Source of the DNA: Chenopodium formosanum
Taxonomy: Eukaryota > Streptophyta > Magnoliopsida > Caryophyllales > Amaranthaceae
Assembly: GCA_024500155.1 (NCBI GenBank)
Contig: CM044874.1
Location: 6,463,001 to 6,527,000 of the forward strand
Direction of reading: 5' to 3'
Length of the DNA: 64,000 nucleotides
The notes under the pieces were generated by a model. The model ran no database searches, was not told where the DNA came from, and worked only from the letters and a program-made list of their open reading frames with translations. Position numbers and translations under genes: made by a program. How positions within the stretch are numbered: position 1 is the stretch's first letter; each line of letters begins with the position of its first letter. This document shows, in pieces, positions 11,342 to 22,502 of the stretch.

Positions 11342-12618
11342 ATGCCCAGGTGTTCCAGATCAGGTTACATTCCATTCGATCCTGAGATCGAACGTTCCTT
11401 TCATAGACAGAAAAATTTCAACAAGCAAATCTTGGCGGATTCTGGTGATAATAACAATAATCACCGCGATCCTCCAACTGATTCCAGCGATTTAGAGGCA
11501 TCATCAGACGCAGAATCAGAGATGACGGCTCCAAAGAAGCTTAGTGATTATTCACAACCAAAGCTTACGGATTTTCCACATCTCACCCCAACTCCGGCTC
11601 TTGATGGGGTTCAATTTGAAATTAAACCTCAATTTATAACGATGATAGAGAGGAAGCAATTCAGTGGAGCCAAGGGTGAAGACCCGAATCTTCACATTGC
11701 AGAATATTGTCAATATTGCAACACCATCAGGCAAGCCGGGGTCACTCAAGACCAAATCAGGGAGATTCTTTTTCCTTTCTCTTTAACTGGAAAAGCTAAA
11801 TTATGGTTTAATGGCTTAAATAGAACTACACTTGGTATAACTGGCTGGGAAAGTCTTGTTTTGAATTTCTATAACAAGTATTATCCTGCAGAGAGAACAG
11901 CAATACTACGGAGTGCGATTTAGAACTTTGCCCATGAAGCCGATGAGTCTTTATATGAGGCTTGGGAGAGGTTCAAGGACTTACAAAGAGAATGCCCTCA
12001 CCATAATTTAGCACAATGGAAGTTAATCCAAGCCTTTTATAACGGCATTGAAAATTCCTCTAGAATAATTTTAGACTCTGTAGCTAGTGGGAGATTTATG
12101 AATCTTAATGTTGATGATGCAGGTCAGGTTATTGAAGATATGGCGATACACAATTCCCAATATGGGAATCCCAGAGGATTTGCTAACAAGGGGAAGCATA
12201 GTGTCGATTCTGTATCCTTTTTGCAAGCTCAACTAACCTCTATTTGCCAAAAATTAGATAATCTGAACACTGCTAATGTAGCTAATGTTTCTGCAATTAA
12301 TAATAATTCTAATGAGGCTTTCTGTGAATTTGTGGTATTGTAAGTCACTGGGAGCAGGATTGCAGGAGTTCCGTGGAGCAAGTTAATGTCTTCCAAGCTT
12401 ATAGGCAGAATAACCCATACTCCAACACTTACAATCCTGGGTATCGGAATCATCCATACCTTTCCTACCGGAGCACTAATGTTCAAAATCCACCACCACA
12501 AGAACCACAGGCGCCACAGCAACAGTAGCAGAAATATTATCATCCCAATGCTAGCCAGAAGAACCAACCACAACAACCCCCCTCATCTTCTGACCCTTCT
12601 CTGGCGGAAATTAGAGCA
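11342..12618 (+). pseudogene. Element A gag, broken by stops and a 1-base frameshift
   Basis: The track-like ORF opens at a TTG; the first ATG is at 11342. The reading frame carries the Gypsy capsid signature (FPFSLTGKAKLWFNGL near residue 145, then W..L...F...YYP). A TAG at 11921-11923 interrupts it, after which DESLYEAWERFKDLQRECP continues in the same frame to 12343. Near 12335 a single-base loss shifts the frame inside the zinc knuckle (C-x2-C-x4-H-x4-C pattern readable only across the shift), and another TAG follows near 12526. Gag packages element RNA into virus-like particles. This copy cannot make full-length Gag. The TAG at 11921 is followed by AAC, so no known readthrough context is present. 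Confidence 0.85.
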
Positions 12619-13502
12619 ATGTTGGTCAATATGCAAAAGCACATGGAGAGCAGAGATGCGACAATTGATCAAATTTTAGCGCATAATAAAATTATAGATA
12701 ATCAAATTGCGCAACTCTCCGCTACTCTACAAGCCCGCCAACAGGGAGCCTTGCCGGCACAGCCTACAAGGCCTACGGATCAAGCATTTGCAATTACTCT
12801 AAGGAGTGGTTCGAACTATGAAGGGCCCTCTATGCCCAGAGTTGATGAACCTGTTTTACCAAATAATGCTAATCTTGATTCCATTAAACCAAACAATGTA
12901 GTTGATAGCCCTGCAGGGTTAAAGGATAATACTAACATATCTAACTCTACATTGCAGGATACAACTCCAGAGAAGGTGGCTACTCCAGACAAGAATAAGA
13001 ATGCTCCAAAGCCAATCATCAAACTTCCTTTCCCCAATCGTCAATTGAAGACAAAATTGGATAAGCAGTTTGGTGAGTTCCTGGAGGTGGTTAAAGATTT
13101 GAAGGTAACAGTTCCCTTTACTGAATTGATAACACAAATCCCCTCTTATGCAAAATTTATGAAAGAAATATTTACGAGAAAAAGGTCTATTAGTGAGGTA
13201 AAGACAGTAGCTTTCACTGCAGTGTGTAGTGCCGTACTTCAAAATAAGTCTCTACCTAAATTAAAAGATCCGTGTAGTTTTTCTATCCCTTGTCATATTG
13301 GCAATCTCTTGATTGATAATGTATTATGTGATTTGGATGCAAGAGTTAGCGTCATGCCATTATCTGTGTGCTCCAAGTTGAATATGGGTAAGTTAAAAGC
13401 TACCAATATAACTCTACAAATGGCCGACCGTACTTTCAAATACTCCTTAGGTGTTTTAGAGGATGTCCCCGTTAGAGTAGGTAAATTTTATATACCTGTA
13501 GA
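12619..13502 (+). pseudogene. Element A gag C-terminus and aspartic protease, catalytic motif altered
   Basis: A coiled-coil-like start (about residues 1-45) is followed by a Pro/Asn-rich linker. Then comes the conserved Athila block LPFPNRQLKTKLDKQFGEFL (residues 136-155) and the retropepsin. The catalytic motif that is normally D-[TL]-G-A here reads DLDARVSVMPLS (residues 238-249), with Asp in place of the essential Gly, so protease activity is doubtful. The frame then runs into a hAT element at 13503. The protein would cleave the Gag-Pol polyprotein in an intact relative. Confidence 0.85.
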
Positions 13503-14515
13503 TAGGGGTGGCAATCAGGTCGGGTCGTGTCACTTTCAGCTTCGGGTCAGTTTGGGTTCGGGTTGAAAACCCCCAACCTGAACCTGGCCTGTTTAACTTT
13601 TCGGGTCATAATTCTCAACCTGAACCTGATCTTTTCGGGTTCGGGTAAACCCGATTGCTACCTGATTTTATTTACTTATATTTTTGTTTAAAAATTAAGA
13701 TAATAATTTTAAAATTTATTCAGATTTGTCTCCTCAGTCTTCATTCAGTAGTCAGTAGTACACATCACATTATCGCAGTTTCAAAAAAAATTAAATCCTT
13801 GTGTTAAATCAGCGGCGAGGAGTGAAGTTTGAAACAAATCGGCAGGCGGCAATAAATTTGGATGGTAATAACGTGTTTGACCAAACTCAACAGGAAATTA
13901 ATCAACATTTCATGAGTCAATTGGATGAATTGGGGAAGATAACAAAAACAGGTTATAAAAAAGATGGAGATCCAATTTAGGCATGAATTTGAAAAGAAAA
14001 CAGCATGTACCCACAACAATTAGTAAAATGCAAATAAAATAATAATTTGTATCAATTTCTATTTTTCAATTTTAAGAAAAAAAAAAACAAGAGAATGAGA
14101 AAGAGAGACGGAGGGAGGAAATTTGGGTAGCCGTTTTGTGAGTATGTGATTGAGTTAGGAAATAGAGAAAGTAAGTTTATAAAGCTAGGGTTTAATCTAA
14201 CTGTGGGCTGATTTAGTTGGGCTGGTTTAGTGGTTTAAAATTTTAGCACCAAAAATTCTGTTACACAGTTATATAAATTCGGGTTATCAGGTTAAGTTCG
14301 AGTTAACCCAACCTGATTTTGACTTATTTAATTTTTCGGGTTACATGGGTCATTTTCGGGTTGAAAATTTCAACCTTAACCTAACCCATTTAATTTCAGG
14401 TCGGGTTCGTGTCGATCCATTTAAGTTTTCGGGTCGAAAATTTCAACCCTAACCCGCTATTTTCAGGTCGGGTTCGTGTCTGATTTTCGGGTCGAGTCAG
14501 CTTTTGCCAGCCCTA
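13503..14515. mobile_element. hAT-type non-autonomous element with perfect 8-bp TSD, inserted in protease gene
   Basis: Terminal inverted repeats are TAGGGGTGGCAA at the left and, on the minus strand, TAGGGCTGGCAAAA at the right. The 8-bp direct repeat CCTGTAGA flanks it at 13495-13502 and 14516-14523, which is diagnostic of hAT insertion. Subterminal regions are packed with TCGGGT words on both arms (13520-13650 and 14280-14500), typical of transposase-binding subterminal repeats. The 1,013-bp interior has no credible ORF. Confidence 0.92.
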
Positions 14516-15163
14516 CCTGTAGATTTTGTTGTTCTTGATATGGCTGAGGATATGCAAACCCCAATTATTTTGGGTAGACCATTCCTTAACACTGCAGAAG
14601 CAGTCATAGATGTAAGAAGTGGTAAGCTAACACTATTAGTAGGGGACGATAAAGTTGTTTTTAATCTGAATAATGCCCCTAAAAGCTCCATGACTGAGGA
14701 GAAATGTTTCAGTGTTAATGTGGTTGTAAATTATTCTAACAAGCCCCAAGCTCTTGAAAAAGATCCCTTGGAGGCGGTATCTTGTGTTGCATCCTTTTCA
14801 GATGAGATAGACAAATGGCAGAAGGAAGTCGATGCAATAGAAAGAGCACTCTACAATGTTGGTCTTGGTTTCGAGGATGAACAAGTGGAACCGATCGAGC
14901 AAGTTGTGCGAATCGAGCCTACGGTAAGTGTTCCGCCAGATCGAGTTGCAAGTGTTGAACGCGATGACAATTTGAAGCAACATTCGATCAAAGAAGAATT
15001 TTTACTGCGTAGCATTGAAGATCCCCCAGTCCAAGTCAAGGAGGGTCCACCAGATAAGGCGACTTGGCGCCCCACAGGTTATGTCAGGAAGCTGCATCGC
15101 AGCCTAAACATCGCAAGACCGGGTGAGAAACCACCCGATAAAGCGTTAGGGCAAGGGTCCTAG
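14516..15163 (+). pseudogene. Element A protease C-terminus joined to post-pol tail (RT-IN deleted)
   Basis: It resumes the protease frame right after the hAT duplication. The flap-side motif PIILGRPFLNTAEAVIDV is the standard retropepsin C-terminal signature. The next 150 residues are acidic and low in conserved motifs. They contain no RT (no YxDD), RNase H or integrase sequence and end at TAG 15163. About 30 bases on is GCGCTTTGCGGGAGGCAACC (15211 region), a motif I associate with the end of pol in Athila relatives. That suggests an internal deletion removed RT through integrase in this subfamily. Confidence 0.75.
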
Positions 15164-15385
15164 AAATTGTACTTGGTAAGAAGGTCGTGCGGGACCTAGA
15201 TAAACCAGCGCTTTGCGGGAGGCAACCCGTATTTTTAATGATTTTTAGTCTAGTTTTTTCTTTTCTTTTTCTTATGAGAGGAGAGATAAGGGAATTTAAT
15301 GAGTTTTATGAGTGTTTGTACAGGTTTGAAGGAAAGAGTTAGCCAAATTTTGGAGAAAATAAGAAAATATCGATTGGACAATTTA

Positions 15386-15806
15386 GCCTCGGGCCCGATC
15401 GGGCGAAGCTCGCCCGACCGGGCGCGAGAGCAAGGTTCAAAAATAAAGTAATTTCGCCCGACCGGGCGTGAGGCGCCCGACCGGGCGAGAGGCGCCCGAC
15501 CGGGCGCGAAATTCGTCGTATACAGACTAATTCGTTCGCCCGATCGGGCAAGCCTCGCCCGACCGGGCGCGAGAAGGGAAAGAATTTTGGCCTAAAATTC
15601 GCCCGATCGGGCGAATGGCGCCCGACCGGGCGCGAGAACAAGACAGAAAATAATAGTCAGATTGCCCGACCGGGCGAGTGGCGCCTGGCCGGGCGCGAAT
15701 GATTACAAAATTCAAGCGAACAGATCGCCCGACCGGGCGCGAGAACCAGCCTCTAAATATTGAAGATCGCCCGACCGGGCGACCCACTGCCCGACCGGGC
15801 GCGAGT
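15386..15806. repeat. Array of ~14 GC-rich palindromes (CGCCCGAYCGGGCG) with AT-rich spacers
   Basis: Palindromic 14-18-mers occur mostly in pairs, at 15390-15427, 15454-15509 (three), 15534-15572, 15600-15635, 15664-15698, 15726-15742 and 15768-15805. Each cluster ends in GGGCGCGAG or GGGCGCGAA. Spacers of about 22-27 bases between clusters are A-rich and differ from each other. The same palindrome also occurs in the LTRs (9950-9990, 19615-19765). The array lies in the leader of the ATHILA-type ORF. Minus-strand ORFs rich in Arg-Pro-Val-Gly through it are compositional. Possible roles are RNA hairpins, methylation targets or protein binding; none is shown. Confidence 0.9.
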
Positions 15807-16043
15807 AGGTTCCGCGTCTTTTTCTTCCCCCTTTTCTTCTTTCTTTCTCCATTTTTTCTTTCCTCCATTACTTTCTCTCTCTAAAACTCAAATTTCCTCT
15901 ACCTTCTCTCTAAGATTTCTCCTCCATTACTAACCCAAATTCAAAACTTTTTATATATTTATGATCCTCTCTTCATCCTCTTCACTTTCATATAAAAAAT
16001 TTTTCAGTTTTAATTCACAAAATTTTAAACCCATTTCTTGAAC

Positions 16044-17592
16044 ATGGCATCAAAGAGGGCTAGGTCCATTTTTGGTAGGAGCTCCAGTTCGAGGGAGGAG
16101 TACGACCCAGACTTGCAGCTCTCGTATTGGCCGACGATCCGGATCGTGAGCCGGGAACAAAAGGAACGATTGGAGCATTTGGTCGGTCGTGAGGTAATTC
16201 CTTCTCGGTGGTTACACCGCGGTAATTCCTTCTCGGTGGTTACACCGCCCTACCTTAGAATCATTTGGTTTGTATAATTTTGTTAAACGATTTTTGAATG
16301 ACATTGGCATGAGAAAATTTGTTGACATGAATTATCCTACATACCGAGAACTTACCTGTGAATTCCTGTCCACTTTTCATGTTGTTAGTAGTAGGAATGG
16401 GCCTAATTTATTTTTCAGGTTAAATAATAGAAATATTAGTTTAACTTTTGTTGAATTTTGTAAAATTTTTGAATTAAATTCTGAATTATCTCACCAGTGG
16501 CATGCAGACTATAAAATGGGTGACTTATATTATGCTTTGACTGGTTTACCTACCCCCGACCCCCAACATGCTAGTACCAAACCTATTCACCACCCTGTCC
16601 CAAAAATCTGGCAAAGATTTGCGGGTTTGTGTTTTTTAGGTAGGGTCGAGCCTCATAGCGCTCAAACTAACGAACTAGCTGTCATAGGACACTATGTATA
16701 CGGGTTCGGGAAATTAAACATAGGTAGGTTTATAGTTCACCATTTGAGTAGGCATGCCACAACCAGCACCACTTCCAAGTCTCCTATCCGTTTAGGTGGC
16801 CTTATCACTCGAATAACGGTGAAAAAGGCCGGTTTTGTAGTAGACGGACCCCACTAGCTGACTAACTGTGGACCAGATACCTACATGACTGCTAGGTGTT
16901 TTGAGGATGTGGGGTGGGTTAGACCGGATAGCGAGCAGACGCCATTTTCGTGTATTCGGACTGGGAACGAGCAACCTTTGCCCATTTTTCCCCTACCCAG
17001 TCCAGACTTGACCGCCTTTCCCCCAGGGCAACTTTCTTACACTTACGATGCTTTAGTTGCCAATGCTAGGGGGCAGGCACCACCACCACCAGTTCCACCA
17101 CCCCAGCCTCAGCCCGAGGTGGCTTTCTCTCCACCTCGTATGTCCCATTCCGTCCCTCATGTTGACTCTGACCCAGTTTGGGATCTTCAGAGTATAGGTC
17201 AGGCCCTAGGACGTATCGAGCATTCACATACTGACCTTAGGAGGATGGTAGGCTCCTTAGACCAGAGGTTAGGGTATCTAGAGAGGAACCAGGGTAGAGC
17301 TCTCTACCCTATGTACGATGATTATGCTCGTCGGGGCAACATTCCCGATGACGCTATTCACCCTGACTCGTTTCAGCCACCACCCCAGGGATACGATAGG
17401 GATCCCACTGCCCGTGGTATTTACACTGATTATTCTTCTTTCTTCGGGTACGGGCAGGACATTCCTTTCGGGGGACCGGCGGGGGGGACTTTTCACGCTG
17501 ATTATTTTGGTGGTAGCTCTTCTGGTGCAGGTGGTGCAGGTGGCAGTGGAGGTGCGGGCTTCGGCTCGATGGACGAGGATGATGAGGACTAG
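16044..17592 (+). pseudogene. Element A ATHILA-type extra ORF, frameshifted by a 28-bp duplication
   Basis: The ATG at 16044 starts a basic N-terminus (MASKRARSIFGRSSSS). At 16193-16248 a 28-bp unit is tandemly duplicated and shifts the frame by one; the downstream frame resumes at 16270. The body (YPTYRELTCEFLSTFHV, then LFFRLNNRNISLTFVEFCKI) has the layout of the plant ATHILA ORF-1 family found downstream of pol. A TAG at 16855 interrupts it, and the same frame continues from 16858 to 17592 with a Pro-rich segment (PPPPVPPPQPQPE), a short heptad-like region around 17200-17290 and a Gly/Ser/acidic tail. Its role is not established; some authors consider ORFs at this position envelope-like, but I see no signal peptide or membrane helix. 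Confidence 0.7.
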
Positions 17593-19251
17593 CTATGCTG
17601 GGCTAGTTTCCGAGCCACTGAGGACATTGTCTGATTCTGGCTTGGGGGAGATTTTGGTTTGGTATTTTTCTTTTTCTCTTTTCTTTTATTTTTGGTGTGT
17701 TTTCTTAGGTTAGATTTCTTGCTTTCCTAGTGTAGTTTTTATTGCTTTCTTATATATAAAAATACAAAAAAAATTGAAAAATAAAAAAAATCCAAAAATA
17801 CGTTCCAATGAATTGTAAATTATGCTTCCATGTGCCCCTTACTTGAGAAAATTGTTTTGATTCCTGGTATTTGATGATAGGCATTGTGGATTAGTTGATC
17901 ATGATTTGATGTTTGATTTCCCTGAAACTTTAACATGTGTCAATTTTGTCCAACTACTTGTGAATATAGTGCTTGACTAGTTGATTTGGTAAGGAATGTG
18001 TGATAGTTCCATATTTCCCGGTATGTCAATGAATTTGAGTATTGGTTTGCAACTATAAGTAATGTTTATATGATTCATTATTATGCACATTGTGGAGGAC
18101 GAAGACATTTGTTCTTTTAGGTAGCCTCTAGATATTATAGATACATTTGTTCCCTTCTTGCTGCCCATGTTGTTGCCTTGCCTTTTTGTTGTTTATTAGC
18201 CATATTACAAGCCTATTTTTCCCCATTGGTTACTAGTCCCAAGCTTGGCTTGGGGGAGCTATTAGTGAGTGAGGTGAGGGAGTTTGTAGTGTGCTTATTA
18301 TTAACACAATTTGGGTGGGATTTGAGAAGTTGTTTTGTTGTTATTCATGTTTATTTTTGATGAGTATGAGAGTTATATTTTCTTGAAAAAAATAAGCATG
18401 ATATTATGAGAAAAATAAAGAGAAGTTCAAAGAAAAAATGTGAAAAAATAAGTGAACTTCGAAGGAAAAAATGTTCAAATGTTCTAGTTTAAGGTTGATT
18501 CAAAAGAAAAAAAATAAGAGCCTCAATGAAAAAATTCAAGTTTGGAAAATAAAGTTTGATTATTCACTCTACTTCTTCATTATTATATTTTATGAGTGAA
18601 ATTGTAAGAGTTGGGATTGTTTATTATGATTGGAGTATATTTGGTTGATGTTAGAGTTGGTTATGTAGGGGATGTATGATCATTATTTATTTTGATCATG
18701 GGTTTTATTAGGATATGGCTCCTTTAAGCATAGCTTTTCTCTCACTTATTCCCAAATTTATCCTATCCTTTACCCTAGCCTTACATTACAAGCTTTAAAG
18801 ACCTTCTGACCTTTGTGCATAGAATTGTATGAATGTGAAAGTGTTGCTTATCAATGCAAGTTATGATTTGACATATTTCGAGTCGACTAGTAGGATTGAG
18901 TGTATATTGTTTTTATACACACGAGAGTGTGAGTTGAGAGGGCATTGTTCACATAAAGGGGTTGGATGGAGAGCGATCGAGTACATCTTTTACTCGCCAC
19001 ATAAATGAGAGTTGAGTGTGTGAGCACTAGTCTTGAATTCTATATGCTCTTGTGGTTTGCTCTGTTTGACAATTGTTAGGGAATATTGGCAATTAGAGGG
19101 ATTTGATTGGTTGATTTTGAAGCATGTTTATTTGATTTACCCTGGATCGTTTGTGCTTGATTTTTACTTTTGTGGTGAAGTATATTTATTGATTCATTGA
19201 TGAGATCTTTGCTTAGGGACAAGCAAAGGTTTGGCTTGGGGGAGTTTGAAG
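17593..19251 (+). other. Element A 3' noncoding region with three polypurine-tract-like copies
   Basis: AT-rich, no ORF supported. The 12-mer GGCTTGGGGGAG occurs three times: 17639-17650, 18247-18258 and 19233-19244. The last lies just before the 3' LTR start (19252) and is the expected plus-strand primer. The A-rich stretch 18380-18560 has repeated gaaaaaa/aagttc blocks. Noncoding tails of this size are usual in Athila relatives. Confidence 0.75.
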
Positions 19252-20925
19252 TGTCTATTTTATATAGTATTTTACCCCCATCCCTTGGTCATAATTAGTA
19301 GTGTTTCTGGCTCTTTAGAGCCACTTTTATTACTAATTGGTGTTTTCTAGTGTTTTCGTAGATTTGGTTGACTTTTGCAGGGATTTATGCTTTTGGAGTA
19401 TTTTCCCAAGATATTTTGGAGCAATCACGAACATTGGAGAAGCACGACCAGAGTTTATAGCCCAGGACCGGTTAGAGCCATCGAACCGGTGATTAAGGGC
19501 TCGGTATAGGTGATACCGGGGCATTTGGACCGAGTATTCAAGACCCAAAGAGGAAACTCAGATTGGCCCGAAGAATTGGAGCCCAATCGAAGTCCAAATA
19601 GTGGCCCAAATGAGCTGCCCGGCCAAAAAGGCTGGCGCCCGGAGGCGTGCCCGGCCGGGCGGGAGAAGCTTAGTCAGGCGCCCGATGACTCGCCCGGCCG
19701 GGCGCGAGATTGCTATTAGAGACATAAAAGGCGCGCCCGATCGGGCGGTGCCTCGCCCGATCGGGCGCGTGTTTTATTAATTGATGTTTAACGTAGTTTC
19801 AATTTGTTTTAGCTTAGGATTTTTGTACGGAGTATAAATACTCCTCCGTAATACGTTTTTAGGATCACTTCTTCTTCTCTTCCTCTCCTCTTTACTCTTT
19901 CTTTACTCTCTTAATTATTCTCTTAGAATTCTTTCTCTAAACTTTTGTCCTTAATTCTTCCATTAATTCCAGATTACTTTTCGGTAACAATTTCTTCCCC
20001 TTTAATTTCAGTTATTTTATTTACTCCCTTGATTATGCTTTTATTTATTTATTTGATTAGTTTAGTCATGATGATTTGTGAGTAGTTTAATTTCTAGGGT
20101 TTATGGGGATCTAATAAATAATATGAAGGGGTAAATTATTGTTGTTGATTATCAATGCTATATTAATTTCCTATTGATTGATTTGATGCTCTGTGACTAG
20201 ATTTGGCCTATCTTTTATGCATGAGTTTGACAATATTGATTCAAGAATCGAGAGATGAGAATTAATGTTTAGGTCTAGTTTCAATAGGCAAGTTAATTTA
20301 TAAATGGTTAAGTCAAGATTCGAGAGATGAGATTTAATACCGGTAAATTAATTGTGTGATTGTAATACGTAGCGAGAGCCCTTTACAATCTGGTTAATTG
20401 ATGCATTGATGATTGACTATTATTGATTATTGGTATTGCATGATAATTTCTTATTGGATTGTTTTAATGTTTTACAATTGCGGCTTGTAAAAGTATAGCA
20501 ATATTAAATTGATGAATCGAGCAGATGTTAATTTGATATTAAAGGCTATTTTCAATAAGAACTTAGATCTAGTACATTGCGAGAGCCTGTTAGATCTATG
20601 TTGATTAATAAATTGCGAGAGCCTGTTAATCATGTTATTTATGCAATGTCAATGATTGATTACTATGTTTTACCCTGGAGTATTATTTATTGGTGAACCT
20701 TTGCCCTAGATCCTTGCATATATTGTTATCTTCCTATTCTTAACCTTAGTGGTTTAGTTTCTTACTTAATTATAAATATTGGTTACTTAAATAATTTAGA
20801 TTATAATAATAAATTAGAATTAAAAAGACCTGTTTCCCTGTGGAGTTCGACCCTACTTCCCTATCTACTTTAGTTAGAGATTTAGGTAATTATTTTTTAT
20901 TAGGGGATACGACTTTACCCTGTCA
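19252..20925 (+). mobile_element. Element A: complete 3' LTR
   Basis: It starts TGTCTATTTTATATAG right after the polypurine tract and ends CCTGTCA. The length is 1,674 bp. It contains CGCCC/GGGCG palindromes at 19615-19765, the inverted-repeat TATA box GGAGTAT-AA-ATACTCC at 19829-19844 and a CT-rich leader at 19865-20010. It supplies the reference for the truncated and inverted LTR copies at 7886-11202 and 23852-24500. Confidence 0.92.
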
Positions 20926-21493
20926 GTGGGGCGGATGTTGGCCTTCCCATCCCCATCCCCACCTAATATTTTCATCCCCATCCCCGCCCCACCGAGTACA
21001 ACTCCATAACCATCCCCGCCCCACCCCCCAGTTGGATATCCATCCCCACCAAAGACCCGCCTAATCCCCACCCAAGATCCACCTAATATCCGTATCTCAA
21101 ATACACAATCTTACATAATTAATACGAATTATAAAATAAAACATTCTATACACATTTTTGTGTTATAATATAAGTGTCGTACAAAGTATTATAATTAATA
21201 TTGTATTTCATGTAATTATTTTATAAATAGAATAAAAGTATGTAATTTTGCTTTAAAAGATATATAGATGTGAGTATGAGGTGGGGATGGGGTGGGTACG
21301 AAGTGGGGCGGGTGGGGCTGGGCGGGGATGGGGCGGGTACAACTTAAAATCCACCCCCGCCCCATCACCCATGACGAGTATGGTTTTTATCCCCATCCCC
21401 ACCCCACCACCCGCCAAACCGAGATCCATCCTCGCCCCATTGGGGCGGGGATGTGGCGGGTCTCCTACTTGACCCGCCCCACTGACATCCCTA
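20926..21493. mobile_element. hAT-like non-autonomous element with very G/C-rich arms
   Basis: The right end reads on the minus strand TAGGGATGTCAGTGGGGCGG. The left side, directly against the LTR, reads GTGGGGCGGATG, so its outermost bases seem to be interrupted by element A. The left arm is C-rich on + (20930-21090) and the right arm G-rich (21276-21345 and 21440-21470). The centre (21100-21260) is AT-rich. Many GGGG/GGG runs make the arms strong G-quadruplex candidates. There is no coding capacity; predicted short ORFs are composition artefacts. Confidence 0.6.
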
Positions 21494-22502
21494 GTTGACA
21501 CGTTTTGATTTTAGCACTATTCACATACTCTCCTTTGACTGTGTTATGTGCTTTATACATAATGCAAAATATAGTCATGTGGGATCTTGTTAGATTCTTC
21601 ATGATATATATTTTCAAAATATCAAATTTTCATAATTTTTGTTTATCGGTAACCAAATATAAGAATGGTTGAAGTTGTGCATTGGCAATGTGAATAAAGA
21701 AACGTATTAACTAAAAAGAAACGGATGGAAAAAGTATATACTCTGTATATATAAATAAAGTATTATTCTTCAAAAAGAAAAAAAAAATAATGAAGTAAAC
21801 AAAATGAAATGAAAGTGTTTGGAAAATTATTGCAACATGCCCATGGAATACTTCTTAGAGTCCTAACTAAAACTATACTATGAGTAATATATTAAAAACA
21901 GTTCATTAACAAGTTTAGATTCTTCTTATCTCTTTTAATCTCATAATTATCTCATCATCTATACTTTTTATTTTATTTTATATATTAAAAAGTGTTCCTA
22001 AAATTGTTTATGTGTTACATTTTTTTTTTAAGCGTTTATGTGCTACATTGTGCTGCATTAGTATTGTGTCAGAACATCATTTTACGACACATCACCTCTA
22101 CCATTGCAGCAATTATTCAATGTCATTATTTAAAAAACATCCCACAAGTTTCAAACACTAAACCTCATGGATGTAAGATAACATTTCTCACCATCATAGC
22201 CAATTTTAACTTTTATACTCTATTTACAGATAAATAAATTAATCTGTACTTAAACACAAAAAAAGATAAAGAATAATTATGTAGTGTACAAAAAATGAAT
22301 AAAGCGGAATAGCCTCAACAATTCCAATACAATGGAGGATTATTCTCTTCAATACTCCTTCTGTTATTTAAATGCATCAATTTGCCCAGCATATTGCTAA
22401 GACATAGCTTTGACAATTAATATCTTTAATTTTCTGCTAGTAAATTTTTTAATGAAATTACACTGCATTACGAAAGTAGACATTGTGAAAAATCTAATCT
22501 GA
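21494..22502. other. AT-rich intergenic sequence, nothing recognised
   Basis: It contains scattered A and T tracts and short ORFs without family features. I see no gene, RNA gene or clear element boundary. Confidence 0.5.

Larger units (their letters stand above)
10067..20925 (+). mobile_element. Element A: non-autonomous Athila-type Ty3/Gypsy retrotransposon lacking RT, RNase H and integrase
   Basis: The order is truncated 5' LTR, PBS (11208), gag (11342-12650), protease region (to 15163), a conserved post-pol motif (15200-15235), GC palindrome array (15386-15806), ATHILA-type ORF (16044-17592), a 1.6-kb noncoding tail with three polypurine-like sites, and the 3' LTR (19252-20925). No RT, RNase H or integrase motif occurs between the protease and the extra ORF. 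The two LTRs are about 98 percent alike, so it moved fairly recently, presumably with enzymes supplied in trans. Confidence 0.85.

Noticed and set aside
11921..11923. Gag stop of element A as a readthrough codon
   Set aside because: It lies inside the capsid domain and is followed by AAC, with no recognised context or hairpin.
15386..15806. CRISPR-like look of repeats with unique spacers
   Set aside because: Plant nuclear context, uneven clusters, palindromes rather than uniform direct repeats, no cas genes.
15339..15868. Minus-strand ORFs rich in RPVGR/GRA repeats
   Set aside because: They arise from the GC palindrome array and have no independent coding evidence.
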